A stretch of 64,000 bases of DNA from positions 2,604,001 through 2,668,000 of the forward strand of contig NZ_CP084090.1 in the NCBI RefSeq assembly GCF_020217425.1, read 5' to 3'. Of this stretch, positions 1-9,034 are shown in pieces. The stretch is from Halomicrobium urmianum. Its GTDB lineage: Archaea; Halobacteriota; Halobacteria; Halobacteriales; Haloarculaceae. The notes beneath the pieces were generated by a model. That model was not told the origin of the DNA. It saw nothing but the letters and a program-made list of their open reading frames with translations, and did no database searches. Position 1 is the stretch's first letter; each line of letters opens with the position of its first letter. Position numbers and translations under genes: made by a program.

Positions 1-1
1 C

Positions 2-409
2 CTCGCCCACACCGCCTTCGCGTTGCCGTTCGCGACGTGGTTGCTCAAGGGGTACTTCGACGACATCCCGGAGTCGCTCGCCGACGCTGGCAAGATGGAC
101 GGCTGCTCGGAGCTGCAGGTGTTGCGCTACGTGATGTTGCCTCTGGCGAAGCCCGGTCTTACCGTCGCCGGGTTCTACACGTTCGTGCTCTCCTGGAACG
201 ACTACCTCGCCGTATCAGTCCTCACGCAAACGGCAGCCGTCCGAACGCTCCCCTTCGGACTCCAGCTGTTCCAGTCGCAGAACCAGGTGAACTGGGGACT
301 CACTCTCACGGCCGCGACGCTGACGATGCTCCCGGTGATCGTCCTCTTCGCGCTGGTCCAGGAGAAGGTCATCGAAGGACTGGCAAGCGGCGGTATGAAA
401 GGGTCCTGA
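2..409 (+). CDS. Sugar ABC transporter permease, MalG type (5' truncated by window edge)
   Basis: The reading frame is open from base 2, so the N-terminus lies outside the window and only about 135 residues remain. The sequence carries the inner-membrane permease EAA-type loop (LADAGKMDGCSELQVLRY followed by LPLAKPG), which docks onto the ATPase. The last transmembrane segments follow and the protein ends GLASGGMKGS, as is usual for MalG/CUT1 permeases. It would form half of the membrane channel of a carbohydrate importer whose other parts lie to the left. Its closest partner in view is the alpha-galactosidase on the opposite strand, suggesting a galactoside importer, but that is inference from position only. 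Confidence 0.9.
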   Translation, partial: LAHTAFALPFATWLLKGYFDDIPESLADAGKMDGCSELQVLRYVMLPLAKPGLTVAGFYTFVLSWNDYLAVSVLTQTAAVRTLPFGLQLFQSQNQVNWGLTLTAATLTMLPVIVLFALVQEKVIEGLASGGMKGS

Positions 410-594
410 CTGCGATCCCTCGTCCGTCTCTCTCTCCCGTCGGCGCGCCCTCATACGAAACGCTGTCCTGCTGATACCACCGACCGAGCAGTTGCGTCCC
501 CGTGTCTGACCCAGCCTGTCCCGACCACTGTCACCTCCGTCACGGGTAACGCCTTCCTTGCGGGCTCCACTGAGAGAAGCAGTGGGACAGTCAG

Positions 595-1773
595 CTACTC
601 GGGGCTGACACGGAACATCGCGACGTCGTGCGGGCCGACGGTCGCGGTGATCGACCCGCTGGTCGTCCACTCGTCGTCACTCCAGACGTCCGAGACGCGA
701 TACCGTTCCGCGTCGACCGGGACGTCGACGGTTTCGACGGTCGTTGCGATCTCAGCCGTGTGCTCTCCGCGATTGAACAGTATCAGCGCACACTCGTCAC
801 CGGCGAGTCGCTTGCTCCAGACCTCCTTGTTCTCGACGGCGCCGTCGCGCGTCCCCTGAATCCCGAGCGGATCCTGATTGATCGCGATCGCCGCCTCGTT
901 GGTCAGGATCTCCCTGGTGGCGTCGTCCATCTCGGCGAGGTCGTTACCGGCCATCAGCGGCGCGGAGAACAGACACCAGAAGCTGAAGTGCGTCCGCTCC
1001 TCGGCCTCGGTCAGCTCGCGGTCGACGTCCGCCTCCTCGTGCTGGGCCTGACCCGATTCCGGCCCGTTACCGACCTGTAGCATGTCCGGATCGTTCCAGC
1101 CGCCTGGACCGTTCTGGTGTGCGATATCTCGATCGTTCATCTGGTCGATAATGTCGACGATTCCGAGGCCGAACTCGTCGGAGTCAGTACTCCATCGAAC
1201 GACGATGTCACCCGTCGTCCGCCAGAGGTGAGCGCCGACGTTGCGACCCCACTGCCACGGCTGGTTCTGTCCCCACTCGCAGACGCTGTAGACGATGTCC
1301 CGATCGACGGCCACCAGCGCCTGTCCCATCGCAGCGTACCGGCTGATGGCGTCCCGTCCGCGATGGTCGCCGCAGTTGTCGTATTTCAGGTAGTCGACGC
1401 CCCAGTCCGCGAACTGTTCTGCGTGAGCCCGTTCGTGGCCGAGACTCGCGGCATACCCCTGGCAGGTGACGTCACCTGCCGAGGAGTAGATGCCAAATTT
1501 GAGGCCCTTCTCGTGGACGTAGTCCGCGAGCGCTTCGATTCCGCTCGGAAAGTCCTCGGAGTTCGGTTCGAGCCGACCGTCTTCGTCCAGTTCCGCTTCC
1601 ATCCAACAATCGTCGACGACGAGGTACTCGTAGCCGATATCGCGCAGTCCGGTGTCCACAAGCAGGTCCGCTGCGTCGCGAACGTCGTCCTCAGTGACGC
1701 CACAGCTGAAGGCGTTCCACGAGTTCCACCCCATGGGTGGTGTCGTCGCTAATCTACTAGCCGGGTTCGTCAT
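595..1773 (-). CDS. Alpha-galactosidase, glycoside hydrolase family 27
   Basis: This 392-residue enzyme should hydrolyse terminal alpha-D-galactosyl residues with retention. The N-terminal TPPMGWNSW motif, the nucleophile Asp in YLKYDNC (about residue 130), the acid/base Asp in RTTGD (about residue 187) and the GGWNDPDM loop are all present, followed by a beta-sandwich C-terminus, so the catalytic set looks complete. No signal peptide is visible, implying cytoplasmic action on imported oligosaccharides. The ATG at 1773 is preferred over the GTG two codons upstream because a TATA-like element lies 26 bases before it. It is convergent with the truncated sugar permease at the window start. Confidence 0.93.
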   Translation of the reverse strand: MTNPASRLATTPPMGWNSWNAFSCGVTEDDVRDAADLLVDTGLRDIGYEYLVVDDCWMEAELDEDGRLEPNSEDFPSGIEALADYVHEKGLKFGIYSSAGDVTCQGYAASLGHERAHAEQFADWGVDYLKYDNCGDHRGRDAISRYAAMGQALVAVDRDIVYSVCEWGQNQPWQWGRNVGAHLWRTTGDIVVRWSTDSDEFGLGIVDIIDQMNDRDIAHQNGPGGWNDPDMLQVGNGPESGQAQHEEADVDRELTEAEERTHFSFWCLFSAPLMAGNDLAEMDDATREILTNEAAIAINQDPLGIQGTRDGAVENKEVWSKRLAGDECALILFNRGEHTAEIATTVETVDVPVDAERYRVSDVWSDDEWTTSGSITATVGPHDVAMFRVSPE

Positions 1774-1795
1774 ACTCACACACGCTTTCGCCGGT

Positions 1796-1804
1796 GCATA
1801 TAGG
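1796..1804 (-). promoter_or_regulatory. TATA-like element for alpha-galactosidase gene
   Basis: On the minus strand the sequence reads CCTATATGC, centred about 26 bases before the ATG at 1773. This spacing is what is expected of a haloarchaeal leaderless transcript. Assigned from sequence spacing only. Confidence 0.5.
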
Positions 1805-1889
1805 TTTGGGTGCGAAGTGAGACGATGTCGTCGCGGACATCGAGTGGACGTGGACGGCGTCGGCGGTCATCGTCCGGAGTTACTCGCAG

Positions 1890-2345
1890 AGCGTTCTCAC
1901 CCCCCTCGCGCTCTTCGGGTGGTCGGTGATGTACATCGCCGCGGTCGCTGGTTTCCAGCATCTCACGGGCTTTCGCGTCCAGGGCAAAGGCCGGGTGCAA
2001 TCCGCGATCGAGCGCCAGCGGCTTCTCGCCCAGGAAGCGCTCGAAGAAGTCCATGAGCTCGTCGCCCTCGACGAGCTCCTCCAGGTTCGGGTAGTGCGTC
2101 CACGACGCAGTGCTCACGTCGAACGCCTCGCCGAAGTACTCCGGGTGAACGACGCCGTCCTCGACGGGTTCGTCAGGATCGAACAGCCCCTCGTCGGCCG
2201 GGCGCTCGAGCACGTCTCGCCGCGCGTCCCGCACGAGGTCGGATCGCGGACTCGCGGATAAAGAAGTAGCCGACTTCACGCAACCGATCCCGCAGTGCGG
2301 CCTCGTCGTCCAGCACGTCGTTGTTCTTCGGGGGCTATTCGGTCC
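1890..2345 (-). pseudogene. Degenerate PhyH (phytanoyl-CoA dioxygenase)-like gene, tentative
   Basis: Coding-like sequence continues through at least two frames. One frame reads EAALRDRLREVGYFFIRE (about 2325-2265), and after a frame change near 2265 another reads DLVRDARRDVLERPADEGL, then a stretch with WTHYPNLEELV, FFERFLGEKPLALDRG and ETSDRGDVHH. No start-to-stop frame joins these pieces, and the sequence downstream of about 1890 loses coding character. The GYFFIRE start and the LGE/HPAF pattern resemble PhyH-type 2-oxoglutarate/iron dioxygenases, but the metal-binding HxD is not convincingly visible. Frameshift and truncation are seen directly; the family name is a guess. Confidence 0.4.
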
Positions 2346-3094
2346 GGGGCGACGACACGGTGAGCCGTCCGGATCCCGATCCGAACGTGCCGAATCTGAC
2401 TGATCACCCAGATCGTTCACAGTACGAGTACGGTTTCTCATCCCGATCGCGAAAATAACAACGTTACTGATGTTATATCACTACCCAAAGCACCTCATAT
2501 ACTCACTTGCTGTACACGTTATACGAACGGATGTGGCCCGTTCGCTTCGTCGGGACCGCATGTCATCCTCGACTGGCAGGGCGGTGTCACCGGTACCTCT
2601 TCTGCCCGCGGCGTTCTACGGCTCCATTCGAAATCACGGAGGTACCTCTGTTATTTATTTCGGGTCTGCCGACCCAGTAGCAGTCCGCGCTGTCGATGTC
2701 GTCTGGACTGCTTCAGGGCGATGCCCGTTTTTCCAGTCATACTGGACGCCGTTTCCTATTAGACTGCTAGCCGGTCCCGCGCGAACGACGTTTCTGCCGC
2801 GGCGTCCAGGTCTGTCGTGTCCGGAGAGAACAGGTTCTCCCGAATGCTACGACCAGCATTCCCTGCGTCGGAGATCGTTTTGTATTACTACGAAAGATCC
2901 CACAGTAGCGAACGGCAGGAGGCACGAGCGACGCGTGAACCGGCTGTTATCTGAATCAACGAGTGATTTCGCCGATCCGATCCAGCATTACAGGATTGCC
3001 GCGATACGGCGAGGAGAGCACTCGGCCCTCGTCACCACTCTCGAAGAATCCTCGTGAAGGGCCGCTGCTGGCTGGTACCGCTCTGCGTTCGCAT
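2346..3094. other. Intergenic stretch without a recognisable gene
   Basis: About 750 bases lie between the broken gene and the IclR gene. One 195-codon open frame on the plus strand (2470-3057) has poor third-position G/C preference, mixed hydrophobicity and no family resemblance, so it is not called as a gene. The stretch is more AT-rich than its neighbours, with short palindromes such as TCCAGTcatACTGGA near 2731. No RNA gene was recognised. Confidence 0.5.
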
Positions 3095-3862
3095 CTAGGT
3101 GTAGTTGATGTTTAGCTCGATCACGTTCGCCGCGCTCTCGAGCTTCTCCGGCAGTTCCGAGCGGTACCGTTCGTCCTGGAATCGGCTGGTCGGACCAGAA
3201 ATGCTGATCGCCCCCTTCACCTCGCCGTCCTTGTCGACGATCGGCGTGGCGACGCACCGGAGCCCGACGAGACGGGCCTCGTCGTCGAAGGCGATCTCCT
3301 CCTCGCGCACGCGGTCCAGTTCTGCGAAGAGCTCTTCCCGATCCGTGATCGTGTTCTCCGTCGTCTTCGGGAGCCCGTGTCTGTCGATTATCTCTTCGAC
3401 CCGTTCGCGCGGGAGGTGAGCGAGTATCGCCTGACCGAGTGCGGTGTTGTGAAGGTGGACCCTGTGGCCGATGTAGGAGTCCGACGTGACTGCCTGTTCC
3501 CCGTTGGCCCGATGGAGGTAGATCCCCCGCCCGTGTTCCTCGACGAGCAAGTTCGTCATCTCGCCGGTCTCCTCGGCGAGTTTCGTTACCTCCTCCTTTG
3601 CTGCTTGGTAGATCTGTTGCTGGTGTCGCGCGTAACCGGCGAGATCCAGCAGTCGCAGTCCGACGCGGTACGCGTCCCCCTCCTTGACGACGTATCCGTC
3701 GTGTTCGAGGGTCTTCAGGTAGTTGTGGATGCTGCTCTTCGAGAGGGGGAACTCGTCAGTCAGTTCGTTTACGGTGACTTCGTCCCGGGCTTTGATCTCC
3801 TCGAGTATCCGGAACGTCGTCCGCGTCGTCTTCACCATCGCGGTGTCGGATTCCGATCCCAT
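3095..3862 (-). CDS. IclR-family transcriptional regulator
   Basis: This 255-residue protein has an N-terminal winged helix (KTTRTTFRILEEI, then FPLSKSSIHNYLKTLEHDGYV) and a C-terminal effector-binding domain of about 180 residues (HLHNTALGQAILAHL, CVATPIVDKDGEVKGAISIS). IclR proteins bind operator DNA as dimers or tetramers and respond to sugar or aromatic catabolites. Its place beside the sugar-catabolic genes makes it the probable local regulator; the inducer is unknown. The start at 3862 is chosen because a TATA-like box lies 23-31 bases upstream; longer versions from 3886 or 3991 would begin inside or before that promoter. Confidence 0.9.
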   Translation of the reverse strand: MGSESDTAMVKTTRTTFRILEEIKARDEVTVNELTDEFPLSKSSIHNYLKTLEHDGYVVKEGDAYRVGLRLLDLAGYARHQQQIYQAAKEEVTKLAEETGEMTNLLVEEHGRGIYLHRANGEQAVTSDSYIGHRVHLHNTALGQAILAHLPRERVEEIIDRHGLPKTTENTITDREELFAELDRVREEEIAFDDEARLVGLRCVATPIVDKDGEVKGAISISGPTSRFQDERYRSELPEKLESAANVIELNINYT

Positions 3863-3884
3863 AGCATCCCGGAGGAGCTTAGTC

Positions 3885-3893
3885 ATAATAAAT
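3885..3893 (-). promoter_or_regulatory. TATA-like element of the IclR gene
   Basis: The minus strand reads ATTTATTAT, centred about 26 bases before the ATG at 3862. It supports a leaderless mRNA and rules against the longer alternative starts. Confidence 0.55.
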
Positions 3894-4012
3894 CCCCGTC
3901 CAGTAATTCTGACTAGTGGCGCGTTTCGAGACCCCGGCTTCAGCATCGTACGAGGAATCACCAAGCACAATCTTGATAACACTACCTGCAAAATTCACCG
4001 CCCGAGTCAACC

Positions 4013-5110
4013 ATGAGCTATCGAGCGGGCATCATCGGAACTGGTGGTATCGCGGGAATGGGCATCCTCGGGATGCACGACGAGGAGGCAATCGGTAACG
4101 AGAAGATCGAGGCCAGCCACGCCGGCGGCTACGCCGCCACCGACGACGTCGAACTGGTCGCGGTCGCCGACGTCGACGAGGAGAAACTGGCCACGTTCGG
4201 CGAGGCCTGGGACGTTCCGTCCGAGCGCCGCTACGTCGGCCACGAGGCCATGATGGAGGCGGAGGACCTGGACGTCGTCTCGGTCTGTACGCCCTCGTTC
4301 TTGCATCACCGTCACGTCGTCGATGCGGCGGAGTCGGCCGCCGATCCGGACGTGATCTGGTGCGAGAAACCCATCGCTTCCTCCGTGTCCGACGCCGAGG
4401 AGATGATCGACGCCTGTGACGGGACCGACACCGAACTGGTCGTCAATCACTCGTTCCGGTTCACGGACAAGCTTCGACAGCTCAGAAGGCTGGTCGTCGA
4501 GGAGGACCTGCTGGGCGAAGTCCACTCCGTCGCCACCCAGTTCCGGATGGAACTGCTGCGCAACTCGACGCACCTGCTGGACACGCTCGTCTACCTGCTC
4601 GACGCCCGTGCCGAGACCGTCAGCGGCCACATCACCGGCGAGAACGAGGCCGTCGACTCGCTGGACGCCGAGGCGGACGTCGACGACGCCGGCGGTGGCG
4701 GGTTCGTCGTCATGGATGACGGTACCTTCACCACCGTCGACTGCACCATCCCGCGCGACGACTCCTCGATGACGCTGAACTTCGTCGGCAGCGAGGGCAA
4801 ACTCTACATGAACAACGACGACGGCGAGTGGCGCTACTGGTCGCTCGAGGCCGGCGACCACGTCGAACAGTCGCTGCCGGGCATCGACGGTTCGTGGACC
4901 TGGGACGACGACTACCAGGGCTCGTTCGCCAACGCCGCCGAACACGTCGAAGCGCTGCTCGAGGGCGACGCCGAGAACCGCTCGACCGGCGAGGAGGCCA
5001 AACGCTCTCTCGAGATCATCGTCGCCTTCTACGTCTCCCACTACACCGGCTCGCAGGTCTCGATCCCGCTCGACCGCCCGCTCCGGGACGTAGAGATCAC
5101 CTCCTGGTGA
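4013..5110 (+). CDS. Gfo/Idh/MocA-family NAD(P)-dependent oxidoreductase
   Basis: This is a 365-residue cytoplasmic oxidoreductase. The N-terminal Rossmann fold has the nucleotide loop GIIGTGGIAGMG, and the family's EKP motif (CEKPIASS, about residue 117) supplies the catalytic lysine. The C-terminal half forms the substrate-binding sheet (VNHSFRFTDKLRQLRRLV onward). Members oxidise or reduce sugars, inositols or sugar acids at a secondary alcohol. It is divergent from the IclR gene and faces the sugar-acid dehydratase, so a step in the local sugar pathway, possibly sugar C1 oxidation, is likely. The exact substrate cannot be read from the sequence. Confidence 0.88.
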   Translation: MSYRAGIIGTGGIAGMGILGMHDEEAIGNEKIEASHAGGYAATDDVELVAVADVDEEKLATFGEAWDVPSERRYVGHEAMMEAEDLDVVSVCTPSFLHHRHVVDAAESAADPDVIWCEKPIASSVSDAEEMIDACDGTDTELVVNHSFRFTDKLRQLRRLVVEEDLLGEVHSVATQFRMELLRNSTHLLDTLVYLLDARAETVSGHITGENEAVDSLDAEADVDDAGGGGFVVMDDGTFTTVDCTIPRDDSSMTLNFVGSEGKLYMNNDDGEWRYWSLEAGDHVEQSLPGIDGSWTWDDDYQGSFANAAEHVEALLEGDAENRSTGEEAKRSLEIIVAFYVSHYTGSQVSIPLDRPLRDVEITSW

Positions 5111-5285
5111 GTGTCGACTCGTCGCGGTGGGACGCACCGGCCTCGACTGCCCGTCGGTAGTCCGTCGAGTGGCGCGGGTCGGGGCGAGTCGTCCCGCCGT
5201 CGACGCGGCTGCTCGGGCGGATCGCGGTCTGGGACAAAACCGAAACCGCGTAGGAGAACGGTATTCGCAGGTGCCGTGAGGCCCG

Positions 5286-6461
5286 TTACTCGTATGTGTG
5301 GACGCTCCCGGTGGCGTTGTCCTCGATGTAGTCCCAGTCGTAGTCGACGCCGAGGCCGGGTTCGTCGGGGACCTCGACCTGCCCGTCGTCGTCGATCGCG
5401 TCGATCTCGTCGCGGTAGTCGCCGGCGTAGACCGGCGGCGTGGTGTTGGGCGCGTCGGGGTGGACCAGCGCCATCTCGTAGTAGTTCGCGTTTCGGATCG
5501 CGGCGATGCAGTGCCGCTGGGCGGGGCCGGGGGCGTGGAACTCCACGTCGAGGCCGAACCCTTCGGCGACCTTCGCGCGCTTCATCGCGCCGGTGATGCC
5601 GGCGTCGTACTCGGGATCGGCGCGCAGGAAGTCGGTCGCCTCGTTCGCGACGAAGTCTGTCGCCGGCTCCACCCCCCTGACGTGCTCGGTCTGGAGGATC
5701 GGGGTGTCGAGCTGCTGGCGGAGTTTCCGGTGGGCGTGCTGGCTGATGCCGCCGTCGCGGTAGGGGTCCTCGTACCAGAAGAAGCCCTCCTCGTCGAGAG
5801 CCCTGCCGAGCTTGAGCGCGTCGGCGAACGTCTCCAGTTCGCAGGCGGGGTCGTGCATCAGATCCATCTCGTCGCCGACGCGCTCGCCGACGGCGTGGAC
5901 GGCTTCGACCTCCCGGTCGAGGTCACGCGACCCCTCGCTCCCGCCCCAGCCGTGGACTTTGAACGCTTGGTACCCCATGTCGAGACACTCCTCGGCGAAG
6001 TCGGCGAACGCTTCGGGGGTGTCGAGCCCGCCGTTCTCGTCGCCGTGGTATGTCGAGGCGTACGCCGGGAACTTCGTGCGGTAGGTACCAAGCAACTCGT
6101 GGATGGGAGCGTCGTAGTACTTGCCGGCGAAGTCCCACAGGGCGATGTCGATCGGGCCCATCCCCATGCGGTCGTACTTGCGCAACGCGCGCTTGATCTC
6201 AGACCAGTGTTTCTCGCGTTCAAGCGGGTTCTTCCCGACCAGGTAGTCGGCGAACATGTTGATCTGCGCCGCGCCCGGCGAGTTGCCGCCGACGTACTCG
6301 CCCGTGATCCCCTCGTCGGTGTGGATCTTCAGTCCGAACAGCTTGCGCTCCGTGACTTCACCGGGTTCGTAAACCAGGTTGAAGCCGTGCTGGTCGGTAC
6401 CGACGTCGGGGATCTCGTAGCTGAACTCCGTGCTCTCGATCCGGGTGATCTCCGGTACCAT
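5286..6461 (-). CDS. Enolase-superfamily (mandelate racemase/muconate lactonizing) sugar-acid dehydratase, L-fuconate dehydratase-like
   Basis: This 391-residue protein has the N-terminal capping domain and a C-terminal barrel of COG4948 enzymes. Candidate active-site groups are KVHGWGG, the metal ligands in MHDPACEL, WYEDPYRDGG and LQTEHVRG, and the EFHAPGPAQ loop. These enzymes abstract the alpha proton of an aldonate and eliminate water to give a 2-keto-3-deoxy acid. With the lactonase, SDR and FAH hydrolase nearby, L-fuconate (or a related 6-deoxyaldonate) is the likely substrate; related families act on galactonate, rhamnonate or gluconate. The ATG at 6461 is chosen because a TATA-like box lies 24-32 bases upstream. 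Confidence 0.85.
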   Translation of the reverse strand: MVPEITRIESTEFSYEIPDVGTDQHGFNLVYEPGEVTERKLFGLKIHTDEGITGEYVGGNSPGAAQINMFADYLVGKNPLEREKHWSEIKRALRKYDRMGMGPIDIALWDFAGKYYDAPIHELLGTYRTKFPAYASTYHGDENGGLDTPEAFADFAEECLDMGYQAFKVHGWGGSEGSRDLDREVEAVHAVGERVGDEMDLMHDPACELETFADALKLGRALDEEGFFWYEDPYRDGGISQHAHRKLRQQLDTPILQTEHVRGVEPATDFVANEATDFLRADPEYDAGITGAMKRAKVAEGFGLDVEFHAPGPAQRHCIAAIRNANYYEMALVHPDAPNTTPPVYAGDYRDEIDAIDDDGQVEVPDEPGLGVDYDWDYIEDNATGSVHTYE

Positions 6462-6622
6462 ATCAGTGGCGACTGATAGCATTGTATTAAAACTCCCTGT
6501 ATCAACGGCAGCAGTTGATTGCCGACCGTGCATTGTTCCGGTCCCTGACCAGAGGGTTAATTTCTACGTCACATGTGCGACTTTCTAGGGAACATTAATT
6601 ATCCTCTCTGGCTAAACGTCGC
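6462..6622. promoter_or_regulatory. Divergent promoter region between dehydratase and importer operon
   Basis: Two TATA-like boxes face outward. The minus-strand GTTTTAATA (6485-6493) lies about 26 bases before the dehydratase ATG, and the plus-strand ATTAATTAT (about 6594-6602) lies about 26 bases before the binding-protein ATG. Both genes are therefore probably leaderless. The short palindrome CACATGTG near 6570 lies between them and is a possible operator half, but nothing ties it to the IclR protein. Confidence 0.5.
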
Positions 6623-8086
6623 ATGGATATGATTGACGAGGAGCGGCGACGAGCACTCAGAACCATCGGTGCAGCAGGTATGATCGGTCTCGCCGGGTGT
6701 TCCGGTGACGGCGGCGACGGCGATGGGGGATCCGACGGCGGGTCCAACGGATCGACGGAAGGCGGTAGCGACGGCGGTGACGGCGGCAGCGGCGACGCGG
6801 TGTCGTTCTGGAACCTCCACGTCCAGGGCGCACCCAAGGAGGCCGGCGCTGACATCGTCTCCACGTTCGAGGAGGACACCGGTATCACCGTCGAGCAGAC
6901 GAAGTACGAGAACACGCCGTACAAGTCGGCGATTACGAACGCACTCGGGACCAGCAACGCCCCCGACGTGTTCTACGTCTGGACTGGACCGAACCGGCTC
7001 GGCCGGTACGTCGAGAACGGGAGCGTGATGCCACTCGACGACCACTTCTCCGACGACGAGCTCAGCGCGTTCGTCCCCGACGCGATCCGGGGTGCCAGGT
7101 ACGAACAGGGCGACATCCTCTCGTGGCGGTCCGAGGACGGGAGCCTGTTCGCGATGCCGCACAACCTCTCCGGAATCGTAATCTGGTACAACAAGAAGGT
7201 CCTCCAGGACGCAGGCGTCGATCCGAGCACGCTGCAACACTCGACGGACACGACCTGGCAGGAGTTCCTCGACGTCTGCCAGACGGTCAAGGACGCCGGG
7301 TACACGCCGATCCAATGTGGTAACCGGAACCGGTGGACAATCGGCCACTGGATGTCCGCGTTCATGATCAAGTCCGCCGGCGTCGACGGCTACCTCGACG
7401 CGGCGTTCGGACTCAACGACCGGTCGCTGGACGACGACGCCATCGTCGAGGGGATTTCGCGGCTGAGTACGCTCTACGACGAGGAGTACTTCAACCGCGA
7501 CATCAACTCGCTGAACAACAACGAGGCGGCCTCGCTGTTCTTCAACGACCAGGCCGCGTTCTGGCATCAGGGGACCTGGGCGCAGGAGCAGATCAGCGCC
7601 CAGGCCCCGGAGGGATTCGGCGGGATCCCCGATCACATGGACTACATGTGGTTCCCGTACTTCCCGGAACTGTACGAGAACGGGAACAACGAACGCGTCA
7701 GCGTTGTTCCGAACGCCTCCTACGCCGTGAGCGCACGGACCGAACAGCGCGGCGAGCAACACCTGGAGAATGCCATCGAGTTCCTGAAATACTGGAACAG
7801 CAAGGAGGCCCAGACGACCTGGTTCGAACAGACCGGTCAGCTCGTCACGCGCCCGAGTGTGTACGACGATATCGAGCTGGACGCCGCTCAGGAGACGATC
7901 ACGAGCACGCTCGACGCCATCGACGCCGCGGACGCCGTCGCGACCGTGTTCGACGTGGCCTTCCTGCCCGAGACCAGCGAGACGCTACTCTCCGGAAGCC
8001 AACAGCTGTTCACCGACCGATCCGCTCAGTCGCTTCTGGAGGACGCACAGGAGACCAACGAGGAAGCGCTCTCGGAATTTCAGTGA
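6623..8086 (+). CDS. Sugar ABC transporter substrate-binding lipoprotein (family 1, CUT1 type)
   Basis: This 487-residue exported lipoprotein starts with a Tat-type signal (RRRALRTIGAAGMIG) ending in the lipobox LAGC. A Gly/Asp/Ser-rich linker of about 35 residues follows, as is common in haloarchaeal surface lipoproteins. The rest is a periplasmic-binding fold with typical family-1 features (NAPDVFYVWTG, IVIWYNKKVLQDAG, FFNDQAAFWHQGTW). It captures sugars or oligosaccharides outside the cell and hands them to the two permeases that follow directly. The adjoining alpha-L-fucosidase suggests fucose-containing oligosaccharides as ligand; that is inference. Confidence 0.93.
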   Translation: MDMIDEERRRALRTIGAAGMIGLAGCSGDGGDGDGGSDGGSNGSTEGGSDGGDGGSGDAVSFWNLHVQGAPKEAGADIVSTFEEDTGITVEQTKYENTPYKSAITNALGTSNAPDVFYVWTGPNRLGRYVENGSVMPLDDHFSDDELSAFVPDAIRGARYEQGDILSWRSEDGSLFAMPHNLSGIVIWYNKKVLQDAGVDPSTLQHSTDTTWQEFLDVCQTVKDAGYTPIQCGNRNRWTIGHWMSAFMIKSAGVDGYLDAAFGLNDRSLDDDAIVEGISRLSTLYDEEYFNRDINSLNNNEAASLFFNDQAAFWHQGTWAQEQISAQAPEGFGGIPDHMDYMWFPYFPELYENGNNERVSVVPNASYAVSARTEQRGEQHLENAIEFLKYWNSKEAQTTWFEQTGQLVTRPSVYDDIELDAAQETITSTLDAIDAADAVATVFDVAFLPETSETLLSGSQQLFTDRSAQSLLEDAQETNEEALSEFQ

Positions 8087-8089
8087 GGA

Positions 8090-9034
8090 ATGAGCACGAA
8101 AACGTCGCTAGAAGGCGTCCGAAATAGTGCCTCTTCAGCGTGGGGGACGATGAGAGACGTCGCCGAGGAGCGCCCGCACTGGCTGTTCCTGCTTCCGGCG
8201 ATGTTGATCTACATCCCCTTCCTCGTGGTTCCGGCGCTGGGCATCTTCGGGCTCAGCGGCTTCCAGTGGTCCGGTATCGGCGACATGACGTTCGTCGGCG
8301 GCGAGAACTTCGCGAGCGCAGCCGGCGACAGCGTCGTGTGGACCGCGCTGATCAACAACTTCGAGGTCGGCTTCTGGAGCATCGTTCTGCAGGCAGGCAT
8401 CGGCCTCCTGCTTGCGCTTGCGATCAACCGGTACTCTGATCGCCTCCGTCAGTTCTTCCAGGTGTCGTTCCTGCTGCCGATGACGCTGATGTCCGTCGCC
8501 GTCTCGCTGGTCTGGTCATACATGTACAATCCCTCCTACGGGGTGCTGTCGTCGCTGCTGCAGGCGGTCGGGAGCGACTGGAACCCGCTGTGGCTCGGCG
8601 ATCCGGGCATCGCGTTGCTGGCGGTCATCTTCGTCGCGACCTGGCAGTGGACCGGTTTCCGGACCATCCTCTGGCTCGCCGGACTGGACAGCATCGACGA
8701 GAGCGTGCTGGAGGCGGCACGGATGGACGGGGCCGGCCCTGTCCAGCGATTCGTGTACATCACGCTCCCGCTGCTCAAGCCGGTCGCTATCTTCATCATG
8801 ATCTACACCATCATCGGCTCGATGAACTCCTTCGTCTACTTCTGGGTGATGACCCAGGGCGGTCCCGGACACGCGACCGAGGTGATGGTGACCTGGATCT
8901 ACAAGAACGCTTTCCTGCAGTCGAACTTCGGACAGGCCGCCGCGATCAGTGTCCTCCTCTTCGTGATCGTGCTCGTCCTCTCGCTACTCAACCTCCGGCT
9001 CGGTGACCGCGAGGCGGGAGGTGCCGGCCAATGA
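8090..9034 (+). CDS. Sugar ABC transporter permease, MalF type
   Basis: This 314-residue inner-membrane protein has six predicted transmembrane segments, beginning WLFLLPAMLIYIPFLVVPAL. The cytoplasmic EAA loop is clear (LEAARMDGAGPVQRFVYITL followed by PLLKPVAIF). It pairs with the next permease to form the importer channel. It starts three bases after the stop of the binding-protein gene and overlaps the next gene by four bases, so the three are one transcription unit. Confidence 0.93.
   Translation: MSTKTSLEGVRNSASSAWGTMRDVAEERPHWLFLLPAMLIYIPFLVVPALGIFGLSGFQWSGIGDMTFVGGENFASAAGDSVVWTALINNFEVGFWSIVLQAGIGLLLALAINRYSDRLRQFFQVSFLLPMTLMSVAVSLVWSYMYNPSYGVLSSLLQAVGSDWNPLWLGDPGIALLAVIFVATWQWTGFRTILWLAGLDSIDESVLEAARMDGAGPVQRFVYITLPLLKPVAIFIMIYTIIGSMNSFVYFWVMTQGGPGHATEVMVTWIYKNAFLQSNFGQAAAISVLLFVIVLVLSLLNLRLGDREAGGAGQ

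Noticed and set aside
2470-3057. 195-codon open frame between the PhyH-like remnant and the IclR gene
   Set aside because: Codon positions lack the G/C bias of neighbouring genes, composition is irregular, and no motif or start signal is convincing.
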